A stretch of 64,000 nucleotides of DNA from Streptomyces katrae (GCF_002028425.1 NZ_CP020042.1:4935560-4999559), one strand, 5' to 3'. Counted from the stretch's first letter, positions 52,167 to 61,556 are shown. Notes: a model not told the origin generated them from the sequence alone. Program-made: numbers and translations.

Positions 52167-52883
52167 ATGCTGGCCGACGTGGACATGGAAAAGCACCCCG
52201 CAGACGCCGCCGGCCCCGGCCCCGCTCCCGCGCCGCCCGCCGCTCCGGCCCCCGCCGCACCGGCCGCCGGCGGGCTGCGCGCCTCCGACGCCGACCGGGA
52301 CCGGATCGCACAGGTCCTCTCCGACGCGCTCGCGGAGGGCCGGCTGAGCGCCGAGGAGCACTCCGAGCGCCTCGACACCCTCTACGCGGCCAAGACGGTG
52401 GGGGAGCTGGAGGTGCTCGTACGGGACCTCCCCGCCGGAGCCGCCGCCCACCCCGCCGCCCACTCCGCCCACCCCGCAGCCCCCGCGGGGACCGGCCCGG
52501 TGGAGTCCGTGGTGGCCGTGTGCAGCAGCTCCACCCGCAAGGGCCGCTGGCGCCCGGGCCCGCACACCCGCGCGGTCTCCGTCCTGGGGGACATCACCAT
52601 CGACCTCACCGAGGCGGTGTTCGAGCAGCAGGTCACCGAGTTCAACGTGGTCGCGGTCCTCGGCAACGTCGAGGTCCTGGTCCCGGAGAACGTCACCCTG
52701 CGCGGCTACGGCAGCGGGCTCCTCGGCAACTTCGAGGTGCACGGCGGGGGCGTGGCCGCCGACCCGCAGGCGCCGGTCGTGATCGTCCGCGGCCTCGCCG
52801 TGCTCGGCAACATCGAGGCCCGGCCCAAGCTCGGCGCCCGCCTCGTCGACCTCGCCGACAAGCTGCGCAAGCGGCTCGGCTGA
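52167..52883 (+). CDS. DUF1707/LiaF-type membrane-stress protein
   Basis: A 238-aa protein. After a Pro/Ala leader, the DUF1707 domain (LRASDADRDRIAQVLSDALAEGRLSAEEHSERLDTLYAAKTVGELEVLVRDL, about 33-85) is followed by a Pro/Ala/His linker and a C-terminal LiaF-like beta-domain (about 130-225: TRAVSVLGDITIDLTEAVFEQQVTEFNVVAVLGNVEVLVPENV). No membrane helix is seen. The fold is linked to cell-envelope stress signalling (VraT/LiaF type). Starts after a TATCGT -10; alternative start is the ATG at 52185. Confidence 0.85.
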   Translation: MLADVDMEKHPADAAGPGPAPAPPAAPAPAAPAAGGLRASDADRDRIAQVLSDALAEGRLSAEEHSERLDTLYAAKTVGELEVLVRDLPAGAAAHPAAHSAHPAAPAGTGPVESVVAVCSSSTRKGRWRPGPHTRAVSVLGDITIDLTEAVFEQQVTEFNVVAVLGNVEVLVPENVTLRGYGSGLLGNFEVHGGGVAADPQAPVVIVRGLAVLGNIEARPKLGARLVDLADKLRKRLG

Positions 52884-53013
52884 GCGCGCCGCCGGTGGAC
52901 GGGTTTCGGACGAACCGCGTCCGGCCCGCCGTCACCGGTGCATAGGGGCACGCGCAGCGGGTAGGGACAGGTGCATCGTCTCTCGCTCGCGTACCCGTCG
53001 TCAGGAGTAGACC

Positions 53014-53412
53014 GTGCCGCATCCGCCGCATCAGTCCCTGCAGGCAGCCGCCGTCCAGAGCCTTCTCACGCGCCCGGCCGCCGTGCCGAAGCCGCGGGTG
53101 CCGGCGAGGGAAGAGGGGGACGGGCCCTGGCACACGGAGGCGGTGTGCCGCAGGGACGAGGCGGGTCTGTTCTTCGCACCGTCCAAGGAGCCGACCGCGG
53201 CCCGGCTGGCCCGCGAGGAGGCGGCCAAGCGGGTCTGCGCCCGCTGTCCGGTGATGGTCGCCTGCCGGGAGCACGCGCTGCTCCAGCCCGAGCCGTACGG
53301 GGTCTGGGGCGGGCTGACCGCCGCCGAGCGGCGGGTGGTGCTGGGCCGCAGGCGGCGCCGCGCCGCCGAACTGCTGCCGGGCGCGCCCGGACCGGTCGCC
53401 GCCGCGGGCTGA
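53014..53412 (+). CDS. wblI: WhiB-family iron-sulfur regulator
   Basis: A 132-aa WhiB-like protein. Four cysteines (Cys45; Cys75-x2-Cys78-x5-Cys84) bind an oxygen- and NO-sensitive [4Fe-4S] cluster; GVWGG (96-100) is the family turn; the basic end (GRRRRRAA) contacts DNA. A long N-terminal arm (1-40) is not typical of WhiB itself. Its place between a DUF1707 gene and glpX, near fumA-type fumarase, matches where I recall wblI in S. coelicolor; that identity is by synteny memory, not alignment. GTG start with AGGAG six bases upstream. Confidence 0.85.
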   Translation: MPHPPHQSLQAAAVQSLLTRPAAVPKPRVPAREEGDGPWHTEAVCRRDEAGLFFAPSKEPTAARLAREEAAKRVCARCPVMVACREHALLQPEPYGVWGGLTAAERRVVLGRRRRRAAELLPGAPGPVAAAG

Positions 53413-53448
53413 GCCGCGGGCCGTGCAGGCCGTAGGAGACGACGAAGG

Positions 53449-53522
53449 GGTGTCCGGCGGATCAGGGCCGGACAGCCCGCGCCGCCGGGCGTCCCGGGCC
53501 CGGCCCTGATCCGCCGGACACC
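53449..53522. terminator. 23-bp perfect inverted repeat terminator
   Basis: Arms 53449-53471 and 53500-53522 are perfect complements (stem base GGTGTCCGGCGG) around a 28-base loop that itself folds (GCCCG / CGGGC). It lies behind the WhiB-like gene. Confidence 0.85.
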
Positions 53523-53534
53523 ACTGCTGACACG

Positions 53535-53574
53535 ACTGAGGGGCGGTCCCCCCGCACGGGGACCGCCCCTCAGT
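53535..53574. terminator. 17-bp perfect hairpin terminator
   Basis: Arms 53535-53551 (ACTGAGGGGCGGTCCCC) and 53558-53574, loop 6. With the hairpin at 53449-53522 it forms a double barrier between the convergent whiB-like and glpX genes. Confidence 0.85.
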
Positions 53575-53600
53575 GGTGCCGTCACCGGCGGTGTTGGCTC

Positions 53601-54632
53601 CTACTGGGCGCGGCCCAGGGAGATGCCGCTGTAGGCGCGCAGCTTCGACAGGCGGTGCGTGGAGTCGATCTGGCGGATCGTGCCCGACTTCGAGCGCATG
53701 ACCAGCGAGGAGGTGGTCGCGGTCTCCGAGCGGTAGTGGACGCCGCGCAGCAGCTCGCCGTCCGTGATGCCGGTGGCGACGAAGAAGACGTTCTCGCCGG
53801 ACACCAGGTCGTTGGTGGTCAGGACGCGGTCGAGGTCGTGGCCCGCGTCGATGGCCTTCTGGCGTTCGGCCTCGTCCTTGGGCCAGAGCTTGCCCTGGAT
53901 GGTGCCGCCGAGGCACTTTATGGCGCACGCCGAGATGATGCCCTCGGGCGTGCCGCCGATGCCCATGAGCAGGTCCACGCCGGTGCCCTCGCGCACCGCC
54001 ATGACCGAGCCGGCGACGTCGCCGTCGGAGATGAACTTGATCCGGGCGCCGGTCTCGCGGATCTCCTTGACGATGCCCTCGTGGCGGGGGCGGTCCAGGA
54101 TGACGACGGTGACGTCCTCGGGGGCGATGCTCTTGGCCTTGGCGACCCGGCGGATGTTGACCGAGACGGGGGCGTTGATGTCGACGAAGTCGGCGGCCTC
54201 CGGACCGGTGACGAGCTTGTCCATGTAGAACACGGCGGACGGGTCGAACATGGTGCCGCGGTCGGCGGCGGCCAGTACGGCGATGGCGTTCGGCATGCCC
54301 TTGGCGTTCAGGGTGGTGCCGTCGATCGGGTCCACGGCGATGTCGACCTCGGCGCCGGTGCCGTCACCGACGTGCTCGCCGTTGAAGAGCATCGGGGCTT
54401 CGTCCTTCTCCCCTTCGCCGATGACGACGACGCCGTTCATCGAGACGGTGGAGATCAGGGTCCGCATCGCGTTGACCGCGGCGCCGTCGGCGCCGATCTT
54501 GTCGCCACGGCCGACCCACCGGCCCGCGGCGAGCGCCGCAGCCTCGGTGACCCGGACGAGTTCGAGTGCGAGGTTGCGGTCGGGCGAGTCGGGGGCTACT
54601 TCGAGCTGGGGCGGCAGGTTGTGCTCGGTCAT
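53601..54632 (-). CDS. glpX: Class II fructose-1,6-bisphosphatase
   Basis: A 343-aa enzyme of gluconeogenesis. Metal and substrate motifs are present: [30 protein letters not shown], and [20 protein letters not shown]. It removes the 1-phosphate from fructose 1,6-bisphosphate. The ATG at 54632 has AAAGGTG eight bases upstream. It is monocistronic between the double terminator and a 217-bp divergent intergenic region. Confidence 0.96.
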   Translation of the reverse strand: MTEHNLPPQLEVAPDSPDRNLALELVRVTEAAALAAGRWVGRGDKIGADGAAVNAMRTLISTVSMNGVVVIGEGEKDEAPMLFNGEHVGDGTGAEVDIAVDPIDGTTLNAKGMPNAIAVLAAADRGTMFDPSAVFYMDKLVTGPEAADFVDINAPVSVNIRRVAKAKSIAPEDVTVVILDRPRHEGIVKEIRETGARIKFISDGDVAGSVMAVREGTGVDLLMGIGGTPEGIISACAIKCLGGTIQGKLWPKDEAERQKAIDAGHDLDRVLTTNDLVSGENVFFVATGITDGELLRGVHYRSETATTSSLVMRSKSGTIRQIDSTHRLSKLRAYSGISLGRAQ

Positions 54633-54849
54633 CGGAGCGCACCTTTCTGTACGACGACGGCCGGGAGTGTGAGGGTGCTGGAACTCTATCGGTTCGTCGA
54701 CATATTGAGCAGAGCGGGTCACTTATGAGCGCATTATCGGTCAAGCGGTCCGGCTGAGCGGACACGGCGCGCCCCTCGCGCGCCGCTCGCCCCGCCGCCA
54801 CGGCGACCCCCGGCGGTGATCGCCGTCTGCCATGCGGGACGATGGTGGG

Positions 54850-55386
54850 GTGGCAGGTATGAAAGGCAAGCAGACGGTCTGGGACATGGTCCGGTCGCTG
54901 GCGGTGATCGGTGTCGTGGTCGCGGGTATCTACATGTTCATCCCGCACGACGACAAAGCCGACCCGACGCGCACGGTCGACTACCGGGTGGAGACCCTGA
55001 CGGCCCGGCGCGCGGCCCCGTACCCGGTGGCGGCCCCCGTGGGCCTGCCGGAGCAGTGGCGGGCCACGTCGGTGACGTTCGAGCGCAAGAACGCCAACGC
55101 CTGGCACCTGGGCTTCCTGGACCCGCAGCAGCAGTACGTGGCGGTCGAGCAGTCCACGGACGCCTCGCAGAAGAACGTCGCCAAGCTCACCCAGAAGGCG
55201 GCGCCCACCGGGCAGACCCAGCAGGTCGGCGACCGGGCGTGGGAGCGCTGGGACGGCGAGAAGTACGACGCGCTGGTGCGCCAGGACCAGGGCTACGTCA
55301 CGGTGGTCACCGGGACGGGCTCCTTCGAGCAGCTGGGCGCGATGGCGGCGGCGCTGGAGTTCAAGCAGGGGCCGCAGGGCCAGTGA
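54850..55386 (+). CDS. DUF4245 membrane-anchored protein
   Basis: A 178-aa protein with an N-terminal anchor (TVWDMVRSLAVIGVVVAGIYMFIP) and an outer domain of the DUF4245 family (VDYRVETLTARRAAPYPVAAPVGLPEQWRATSV, WHLGFLDPQQQYVAVEQS). It is widespread in actinobacteria beside glpX and has no known function. Start GTG at 54850 is favoured because GACGAT lies six bases upstream (leaderless style); ATG at 54859 is an alternative. Confidence 0.82.
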   Translation: MAGMKGKQTVWDMVRSLAVIGVVVAGIYMFIPHDDKADPTRTVDYRVETLTARRAAPYPVAAPVGLPEQWRATSVTFERKNANAWHLGFLDPQQQYVAVEQSTDASQKNVAKLTQKAAPTGQTQQVGDRAWERWDGEKYDALVRQDQGYVTVVTGTGSFEQLGAMAAALEFKQGPQGQ

Positions 55387-55450
55387 GCCCGCTCCGGCGC
55401 CCCGCGCCGGACGCACGTACGCACGTACGGACGGACCCACGAACCTACGG

Positions 55451-55491
55451 AAAGGCCGCCCGTCCCGGGGAAACCGGGGCGGGCGGCCTTT
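55451..55491. terminator. Bidirectional terminator
   Basis: Outer stem AAAGGCCGCCCG / CGGGCGGCCTTT, arms 55451-55462 and 55480-55491, extended inward by further pairs to about 18 bp. It lies between the converging DUF4245 and nitroreductase genes. Confidence 0.85.
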
Positions 55492-55535
55492 CGCGCATGC
55501 GCGCGTGCGCGCAATCGGCGCCGTCGTGCCGGGGC

Positions 55536-56123
55536 TCAGACGGTGGTGATGACCTCGTCGTAGGACAGGCGCGGCGAGCGGGGGTGGAAGGCGTCCTCGC
55601 CCGGCTTGCCGATGTTGACGACCATCAGGGCGGAGTGGTCGCCGTCGAGGAACTCCTTGCTGATGCCCTCGAGGTCGGCACCGGTCATCGGGCCGGCGGC
55701 CAGGCCGGCGGCGCGCACGCCGACGATGAAGTAGGCGGCCTGCAGCATGGCGTTGCGGCCGGCGAAGGCCTCGCGGGCCGGGCGCTCGGTGAAGAAGTCC
55801 TTGACCTGCGGGTAGTGCGGCAGGAGGGTGTCGAACTCCTCGTGGAACTCGTTGTCCGCGGCGAGGATCGCGACCAGCGGGGCGGCGGCCGTCTTGGCCT
55901 TGTTGCCGTCCGACATCAGGTTCACCAGGCGCTCGCGGGCCTCGGCCGAGCGGACCAGGGTGATGCGCAGCGGGGTGCCGTTGAAGGCGGTCGGGCCGTA
56001 CTTCACCAGGTCGTAGATGGCCTGGACCTGCTCGTCGGTCACCGGCTCGTCGGAGAACGAGTTGGCGGTGCGGGCCTCGCGGAACAGCAGGTCCTGAGCA
56101 GCGGCGTCGAGCACGAGAGACAT
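55536..56123 (-). CDS. Nitroreductase-family (RutE-like) FMN oxidoreductase
   Basis: A 195-aa flavin enzyme of the HadB/RutE group of nitroreductases: FREARTANSFSDEPVTDEQVQAIYDLVKYGPTAFNGTPLRI (FMN-binding Arg and the Pro-Thr-x-x-Asn loop), and RNAMLQAAYFIVGVRAAGLAAGPMTG. Family members reduce malonic semialdehyde or similar substrates. A near-perfect 26-bp inverted repeat in its promoter region (56175-56200) suggests control by a MarR-type repressor. GAAGG precedes the ATG. Confidence 0.9.
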   Translation of the reverse strand: MSLVLDAAAQDLLFREARTANSFSDEPVTDEQVQAIYDLVKYGPTAFNGTPLRITLVRSAEARERLVNLMSDGNKAKTAAAPLVAILAADNEFHEEFDTLLPHYPQVKDFFTERPAREAFAGRNAMLQAAYFIVGVRAAGLAAGPMTGADLEGISKEFLDGDHSALMVVNIGKPGEDAFHPRSPRLSYDEVITTV

Positions 56124-56174
56124 CGGTAAGCCTTCTTCTGTACGGAGGTGAAGCGGTAACCCGACTGTAGGACA

Positions 56175-56200
56175 AAAGTAGATGAAATTTCAACTACTTT
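56175..56200. promoter_or_regulatory. 26-bp near-perfect palindrome, MarR-type operator
   Basis: Two 13-base arms, AAAGTAGATGAAA (56175-56187) and TTTCAACTACTTT (56188-56200), pair with a single mismatch. It lies 52 bases before the nitroreductase start in a strikingly AT-rich island. Such TTGAAATTTCAA-like cores are typical of MarR-family sites; no regulator gene is adjacent. Confidence 0.75.
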
Positions 56201-56219
56201 CCTTCGCGGGTGATCCGGA

Positions 56220-56459
56220 TCACTCCTCGGGGCCGCCCCCGTCGGCCGCCTCCGCCGCCTCCCGGGCGGCCAGCGCCGAGTCCAGCCGGGCGCGCGCGCC
56301 CTCCAGCCAGCGCCGGCAGACCGCCGCCAGCTCCTCGCCGCGCTCCCAGAGCGCGAGCGACTCCTCCAGCGAGGTGCCGCCGGCCTCCAGCTTGCGGACG
56401 ACCTCGATGAGCTCGTCGCGCGCCTGCTCGTAGCCCAGCGTCGTACCGGCCTCGGTCAT
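56220..56459 (-). CDS. xseB: Exonuclease VII small subunit
   Basis: A 79-aa all-helical protein: [52 protein letters not shown] is the XseB signature. With XseA it degrades single-stranded DNA during repair. It lies 24 bases after the xseA stop, so both are in one operon. ATG at 56459 is chosen with GGGAC shortly upstream; an ATG at 56471 would add four residues. Confidence 0.93.
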   Translation of the reverse strand: MTEAGTTLGYEQARDELIEVVRKLEAGGTSLEESLALWERGEELAAVCRRWLEGARARLDSALAAREAAEAADGGGPEE

Positions 56460-56483
56460 TCCCTGTCCCATCGTAGATGTGTC

Positions 56484-57743
56484 TTACAACGACTCTGTTG
56501 CCGGAACGTGTCCGTCTGTAGCGGGGCCCGAGCGGGCCTCCACCACCGTCACCGCGAACTCGCCCTCCGCCACCCGCGCGCGCAGCGCCTCGCCCGGCGC
56601 GACCTCCCCGGGCCCCCGCACCACGTGCCCGTCGGCCCGCTGGAGCACCGCGTACCCGCGCTCCAGCGTGGCCGCCGGAGACAGCGCCACCACCCGGGCC
56701 CGGGTGTGCTCCAGCTCCGACTCCGCCCGGTCCAGCAGATGTCCCAGCGTGCGCCGGCTGCGGCCCAGCAGGGCCTCGACCTCGTCCTCCCGGCTCTCCA
56801 CCATCCGCTGCGGATGCACGAACACCGGCCGCGCGAGCGCGTGCGCCAGCCCCCGCTCCTCCCGCTCCAGCAGCCCCCGCAGTGCCCGCAGCCCCCGGCC
56901 CTGGAGCTGGCGCACCCGCTCCAGCTCCTCGCCGACGTCCGGCACCACCTTCTTCGCCGCGTCCGTCGGCGTGGAGGCCCGCAGGTCCGCCACCAGGTCC
57001 AGCAGCGGGGAGTCCGGCTCGTGCCCGATCGCCGACACCACCGGCGTACGGGCCGCCGCGACCGTCCGCACGACCTCCTCGTCCGAGAAGGGCAGCAGGT
57101 CCTCCACGCTGCCGCCGCCCCGCGCCACGATGATCACGTCGACCTCGTCCAGGGCGTCCAGTTCCTTGACCGCCCGCACCACCTGCGGCACCGCGTGCAC
57201 CCCCTGCACGGCCACGTTGCGCACCTCGAAGCGCACCGCCGGCCAGCGCCGCCGCGCGTTCTCCAGCACGTCCCGCTCGGCCGCCGAGGCACGCCCCACC
57301 ACCAGCCCGACCAGCTGCGGCAGGAACGGCAGCGGCTTCTTGCGGTCCAGCGCGAACAGCCCCTCGGAGGCCAGCGACCGCTTGAGCCGCTCCAGCCGCG
57401 CCAGCAGCTCCCCGATCCCGACGGGCCGTATCTCCGTCACCCGCAGGGACAGCTGCCCGCGCGGCGCGTACCACTCCGGCTTCGCCAGGACGACGACCCG
57501 CGCGCCCTCCGACACCACGTCCGCGACCTCGTCGAACACCTGGCGGAAACAGGTCACGCTGACGGAGATGTCGTGCGAGGGGTCGCGCAGCGTCAGGAAC
57601 ACCACCCCCGCCCCCGGCCGCCGGGACAGCTGCGTGATCTGCCCCTCCACCCACACCTGGCCCAGCCGGTCGATCCAGCCCCCGATGAGCCGGGACACCT
57701 GACCGACCGGCAGCGGCGCCTCCGCCGACGTATTGAGACCCAT
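56484..57743 (-). CDS. xseA: Exonuclease VII large subunit
   Basis: A 419-aa nuclease. The N-terminal OB-fold ([39 protein letters not shown]) binds single-stranded DNA, and the catalytic domain has [41 protein letters not shown] and [28 protein letters not shown]. The central helical region binds XseB. ATG at 57743 lies six bases after TAGCCT, so it is probably leaderless. It heads the xseAB operon. Confidence 0.95.
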   Translation of the reverse strand: MGLNTSAEAPLPVGQVSRLIGGWIDRLGQVWVEGQITQLSRRPGAGVVFLTLRDPSHDISVSVTCFRQVFDEVADVVSEGARVVVLAKPEWYAPRGQLSLRVTEIRPVGIGELLARLERLKRSLASEGLFALDRKKPLPFLPQLVGLVVGRASAAERDVLENARRRWPAVRFEVRNVAVQGVHAVPQVVRAVKELDALDEVDVIIVARGGGSVEDLLPFSDEEVVRTVAAARTPVVSAIGHEPDSPLLDLVADLRASTPTDAAKKVVPDVGEELERVRQLQGRGLRALRGLLEREERGLAHALARPVFVHPQRMVESREDEVEALLGRSRRTLGHLLDRAESELEHTRARVVALSPAATLERGYAVLQRADGHVVRGPGEVAPGEALRARVAEGEFAVTVVEARSGPATDGHVPATESL

Positions 57744-57749
57744 GCAGGC

Positions 57750-57755
57750 AGGCTA
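57750..57755 (-). promoter_or_regulatory. -10 box for leaderless xseA transcript
   Basis: TAGCCT on the minus strand, six bases before the ATG at 57743; the space contains no ribosome site. Confidence 0.5.
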
Positions 57756-57773
57756 ACCGCCGCCGCTGACAGC

Positions 57774-57801
57774 ACCTTTCATTCCGGACCTTTCATTCCG
57801 G
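57774..57801. repeat. 14-bp tandem duplication at permease stop
   Basis: ACCTTTCATTCCGG occurs twice in a row (57774-57787, 57788-57801). The APC permease stop codon lies in the second copy. It looks like a recent local duplication. Confidence 0.8.
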
Positions 57802-59151
57802 CTCTGTCCGGCCCCGCTGGAAGAACAGCACCCCCAGCCCCACCACCAGCCACACCGCCCCCACCGCCTGCGCCGTCGGCGAGGCCTCCACGATCACCGC
57901 CACCGTCACCGCCGCCCCCGCCACCGGCACCACCAGATGTGCGAACCAGCGCGGCGGGCCCTCCGCGCGCCGCACCACGAACCAGCCCACCACCGACGCG
58001 TGCAACAGGGTGAACGCCACCAGCGCCCCGACGTCCACCACCGACACCAGGTGGTCCAGCCCGTCGTCGCGCCGCGCCGCCCACACCGCCGCCACCAGCG
58101 TCACCACCGCCGCCACCAGCAGCGCCACCCTCGGCGTACCCCCCGAGGTCCGCGCCAGCACTCCGGGCAGCCGCCGCTCCCGGGCCATCGCGAACAGCAG
58201 CCGCCCCGCCGCCGCCTGCCCCGCCAGCGCCGCGAACGCCGCCCCCACCGCCTTGCTCACCGCCACCAGGTCGTGCAGCCAGCCCCCCACCGACGCCTCG
58301 ACCGCCGTATAGAACGCGGGCCCCTGCAACGCCGGATCCGCGGCCAGCTCCGCCGCCGGGAACGGCGCCAGCAGCGCCGCCAGATACGTCTGCGCCACGA
58401 ACAGCACCCCCGTCAGCGCCAGACAGAACAGCACCGCCCGGGCCACCCGCGCACTGCCCCCCGTCACCTCCTCCGCGAACGAGGCGATCGCGTCGAACCC
58501 CAGGTACGACAGCACCGCCACCGACACCGCCCCCACCACCGCAGCCACCGAGAACTCCAGCGACCCGTCCCCCGTCAGCGGCGACAGCCACCCCCGCCGC
58601 GCCCCGTCCCGTACCAGCACCGTCACCGCCGACACCAGGAACACCAGCAGCACCACGATCTCCATCGCCAGCACCGCGAACCCCACCCGCGCGGCCGCCC
58701 GCACCCCCCACAGGTTCAGCAGGGTCGTCACCACCACCGCCAGCGCCGTCCACACCCACCGCGACACCTGCGGCACCAGGGCGTTCATCGCGATCCCCGA
58801 GAACAGGTACGCCACCGCCGGGATCAGCAGGTAGTCCAGCGCCGCCATCCACCCCGCGACCATCCCCGGCCCCTCGCCCAGCCCCTTGCGGGCGTACGTG
58901 AACACCGACCCCGCCTGCGGCGCCACCCGCACCATCTGCGCGTACGAGAACGCCGTGAGCCCCATCGCCACGGTCGCGACGACGTAGACGAGCGCGACCG
59001 CCCCGTGCGACTTCGCGTCCAGGGCGCCGAAGACCCCGACCGGGGCCATGGGTGCGATGAAGAGCAGCCCGTAGACCACCAGGTCCCGGAAACCCAGACT
59101 CCGCCGCAGTACCGCGGGCGCGGCCGTACCGGGATCCACAGCGGCTGCCAT
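57793..59151 (-). CDS. APC-family amino acid permease
   Basis: A 452-aa transporter with about 12 helices. Helix 1 region LGFRDLVVYGLLFIAPMAPVGVFG, helix 3 AFSYAQMVRVAPQAGSVFTYARKGLGEGPGMVAGWMAALDYLLIP, and the SYLGFDAIASFAEEVTGGS of helix 6 are typical of the amino acid-polyamine-organocation family. It imports an amino acid or amine with protons. ATG at 59151 has GGAGGA five bases upstream. Divergent from ispH. Confidence 0.93.
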   Translation of the reverse strand: MAAAVDPGTAAPAVLRRSLGFRDLVVYGLLFIAPMAPVGVFGALDAKSHGAVALVYVVATVAMGLTAFSYAQMVRVAPQAGSVFTYARKGLGEGPGMVAGWMAALDYLLIPAVAYLFSGIAMNALVPQVSRWVWTALAVVVTTLLNLWGVRAAARVGFAVLAMEIVVLLVFLVSAVTVLVRDGARRGWLSPLTGDGSLEFSVAAVVGAVSVAVLSYLGFDAIASFAEEVTGGSARVARAVLFCLALTGVLFVAQTYLAALLAPFPAAELAADPALQGPAFYTAVEASVGGWLHDLVAVSKAVGAAFAALAGQAAAGRLLFAMARERRLPGVLARTSGGTPRVALLVAAVVTLVAAVWAARRDDGLDHLVSVVDVGALVAFTLLHASVVGWFVVRRAEGPPRWFAHLVVPVAGAAVTVAVIVEASPTAQAVGAVWLVVGLGVLFFQRGRTEPE

Positions 59152-59254
59152 CGTTCCTCCGGGGGCGGTGAAGGGGCGGTGAGGGGGCGGTGGGGACGGA
59201 CGTTCGACCCAGTCTCTGCCGGACGGGGGGCCTCCGGCCTCCTGGAGCCCCCCG

Positions 59255-59260
59255 TACGAT
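59255..59260 (+). promoter_or_regulatory. -10 box for leaderless ispH transcript
   Basis: TACGAT seven bases before the ATG at 59268. The intervening GGAGCGT holds a short GGAG but it is too close to serve as a normal ribosome site. Confidence 0.55.
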
Positions 59261-59267
59261 GGAGCGT

Positions 59268-60266
59268 ATGACTGCCCCCGCACCCGCCTCCCGCCGCGTC
59301 CTGCTCGCCGCCCCGCGCGGTTACTGCGCGGGCGTGGACCGCGCCGTGATCGCCGTCGAGAAGGCCCTCGAGCAGTACGGCGCCCCGGTCTACGTCCGGC
59401 ACGAGATCGTGCACAACAAGTACGTCGTCCAGACGCTGCAGAAGAAGGGCGCCATCTTCGTCGAGAAGACGGAGGAGGTCCCGCCGGGCAGCATCGTCAT
59501 GTTCTCCGCCCACGGCGTGGCCCCCGTGGTGCACGAGGAGGCGGCGCGCGGCCGGCTCGCGACCATCGACGCGACCTGCCCCCTGGTCACGAAGGTCCAC
59601 AAGGAAGCGATCCGCTACGCCAACGAGGACTTCGACATCCTCCTCATCGGCCACGAGGGCCACGAGGAGGTCATCGGCACCTCCGGCGAGGCCCCCGACC
59701 ACATCACCATCGTCGACGGCCCCGACGACGTGGCCAAGGTCGAGGTCCGCGACGAGTCCAAGGTCGTCTGGCTCTCCCAGACCACCCTCTCCGTCGACGA
59801 GACGATGGAGACGGTCGACGCGCTGAAGACGAAGTTCCCGCTGCTCGTCTCCCCGCCCAGCGACGACATCTGCTACGCCACCTCCAACCGCCAGGCCGCC
59901 GTCAAGGCGATGGGCGCCGACGCCGACCTGGTCGTCGTCGTCGGCTCGAAGAACTCCTCCAACTCCATCCGCCTCGTCGAGGTCGCCCTGGACGCCGGCG
60001 CCCGCGCCGCGCACCTGGTCGACTTCGCCGCCGAGATCGACGAGGCCTGGCTGGAGGGCGTCACCACCGTCGGCCTGACCTCGGGCGCCTCCGTGCCGGA
60101 GGTGCTGGTCGAGGAAGTCCTGGAGTGGCTGGCCCAGCGCGGCTTCGCCGACGTGGAGATCGTCAAGACGGCCGAGGAGTCCATCACCTTCTCGCTGCCC
60201 AAGGAGCTCCGCCGCGACCTGCGCGCCGAAGCCGCCGCACTGGTGGCCGAGGGCGCCGACGAGTAG
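59268..60266 (+). CDS. ispH: 4-hydroxy-3-methylbut-2-enyl diphosphate reductase
   Basis: A 332-aa iron-sulfur enzyme that ends the MEP isoprenoid pathway, reducing HMBPP to IPP and DMAPP. The three cluster cysteines are in [10 protein letters not shown] (about 20), [14 protein letters not shown] (about 104) and [12 protein letters not shown] (about 203). Catalytic Glu lies in ECP-type region DATCPLV. The ATG at 59268 is chosen; another ATG at 59259 is possible. The gene is transcribed with or just before ppgK, whose own -10 lies downstream. Confidence 0.96.
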   Translation: MTAPAPASRRVLLAAPRGYCAGVDRAVIAVEKALEQYGAPVYVRHEIVHNKYVVQTLQKKGAIFVEKTEEVPPGSIVMFSAHGVAPVVHEEAARGRLATIDATCPLVTKVHKEAIRYANEDFDILLIGHEGHEEVIGTSGEAPDHITIVDGPDDVAKVEVRDESKVVWLSQTTLSVDETMETVDALKTKFPLLVSPPSDDICYATSNRQAAVKAMGADADLVVVVGSKNSSNSIRLVEVALDAGARAAHLVDFAAEIDEAWLEGVTTVGLTSGASVPEVLVEEVLEWLAQRGFADVEIVKTAEESITFSLPKELRRDLRAEAAALVAEGADE

Positions 60267-60286
60267 CCCGCGCGGCGCCCGCTCCG

Positions 60287-60292
60287 TACCGT
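60287..60292 (+). promoter_or_regulatory. -10 box for leaderless ppgK transcript
   Basis: TACCGT six bases before the ATG at 60299, no ribosome site. Confidence 0.55.
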
Positions 60293-60298
60293 GAGCCC

Positions 60299-61048
60299 AT
60301 GCAGATCTTCGGTGTGGACATCGGCGGTACGGGGATCAAGGGCGCTCCCGTGGACCTGGACCGCGGCGAACCGGCGCAGGAGCGCCACAAGGTACTGACA
60401 CCACATCCGGCCACCCCCGAGGGGGTGGCCGGAGGCGTTGCCGAGGTCGTCCGGCACTTCGCCTGGGAGGGGCCGATCGGCGTCACCTTCCCCGGCGTGG
60501 TCACCCACGGCGTGACCCGGACGGCCGCCAACGTCGACAAGGCCTGGATCGGCCTCGACGCGGCCGCCCTGCTCTCCACCACCCTGGGCGGCCGCCCGGT
60601 CACCGTCCTCAACGACGCCGACGCGGCGGGCGTCGCCGAGATGACGTACGGGGCGGGGCGCGGGGTGCCCGGCACGGTCGTCCTGCTCACCCTGGGCACC
60701 GGCATCGGCAGCGCCCTCTTCCGCGACGGCCGGCTCGTACCCAACACCGAGCTGGGCCACCTGGAACTCAAGGGCCACGACGCGGAGACCCGGGCCTCGG
60801 TGAAGGCCAAGGAGGACGGGGACCTCAGCTGGGAGCGCTGGGCGCGCCGGCTGGACAAGTACCTGGCGCACGTCGAGATGCTCTTCTCCCCGGACCTCTT
60901 CATCCTCGGCGGCGGCGTCAGCCGCAAACCGGAGAAGTTCCTCCCCCTCCTCAAGGACGTCCGCGCGCAGATCGTCCCGGCGAAGCTCCAGAACAACGCC
61001 GGGATCGTCGGCGCGGCCATGGCGGCACGCGACGGCCTGACGCAGTGA
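60299..61048 (+). CDS. ppgK: Polyphosphate glucokinase
   Basis: A 249-aa ROK-type kinase. The phosphate-binding motif [27 protein letters not shown] (catalytic Asp), [26 protein letters not shown], and the polyphosphate-binding tail match PpgK. It phosphorylates glucose with polyphosphate or ATP. Its position after ispH matches the ppgK locus I recall as SCO5059 in S. coelicolor. Length fits the family. Confidence 0.94.
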   Translation: MQIFGVDIGGTGIKGAPVDLDRGEPAQERHKVLTPHPATPEGVAGGVAEVVRHFAWEGPIGVTFPGVVTHGVTRTAANVDKAWIGLDAAALLSTTLGGRPVTVLNDADAAGVAEMTYGAGRGVPGTVVLLTLGTGIGSALFRDGRLVPNTELGHLELKGHDAETRASVKAKEDGDLSWERWARRLDKYLAHVEMLFSPDLFILGGGVSRKPEKFLPLLKDVRAQIVPAKLQNNAGIVGAAMAARDGLTQ

Positions 61049-61058
61049 TCATCAGGGA

Positions 61059-61556
61059 TCAGTAGGCGGCGGACCTGCCGCCACGCCTCGCCGCCCGGCG
61101 CCGCCCGCTCAGCGCGGCGCGCCGCACCAGTGCGATCAGCCCCGCGACCAGCGTCCCCGCGTACAGCCACCCGGCGTGCAGGGACAGCGCCGACACCACC
61201 CCCATCAGCTCCCCGCCGAAGCCGCCGGAGCCGCCCGACACGGGCCACACTCCGGCGGCGAAGGCGATGGGCACGCACACCGGCGCGGTGATCAGGTCGG
61301 CCGGGCGCACCCACAGGGCGGTCAGGGCGGCCACGGGCAGGAACAGCAGCCCGTACGCGAACAGCGAGGAGTCGAACAGCAGCCAGCAGATCCCGGCGAC
61401 GAGCAGCATCGCCGCGCAGGCGAACAGCCCGCCGCCGAGCCCGGTCAGCCGGGGCCGCGGCATCCGCCGGGCGGCCGGCGCGGGGGGCCGGGGGCGTCGT
61501 ACCGCCTGTGCGGGCACCTGCGGGTGACGTACCGAACGCATCCTGTATCGCTCCAC
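61059..61556 (-). CDS. DUF6542-like membrane protein
   Basis: A 165-aa protein: basic, Pro/Arg-rich N-terminus (residues 1-38), then four helices (LFACAAMLLVAGICWLLF, LFAYGLLFLPVAALTALWV, ITAPVCVPIAFAAGVW, LHAGWLYAGTLVAGLIALV) and an Arg-rich end. It looks like the DUF6542 family, of unknown function, common in Streptomyces. The GTG at 61556 lies six bases after TAGGTT (leaderless style); ATG at 61541 is an alternative. It lies between ppgK and ychF on the opposite strand. Confidence 0.75.
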   Translation of the reverse strand: MERYRMRSVRHPQVPAQAVRRPRPPAPAARRMPRPRLTGLGGGLFACAAMLLVAGICWLLFDSSLFAYGLLFLPVAALTALWVRPADLITAPVCVPIAFAAGVWPVSGGSGGFGGELMGVVSALSLHAGWLYAGTLVAGLIALVRRAALSGRRRAARRGGRSAAY

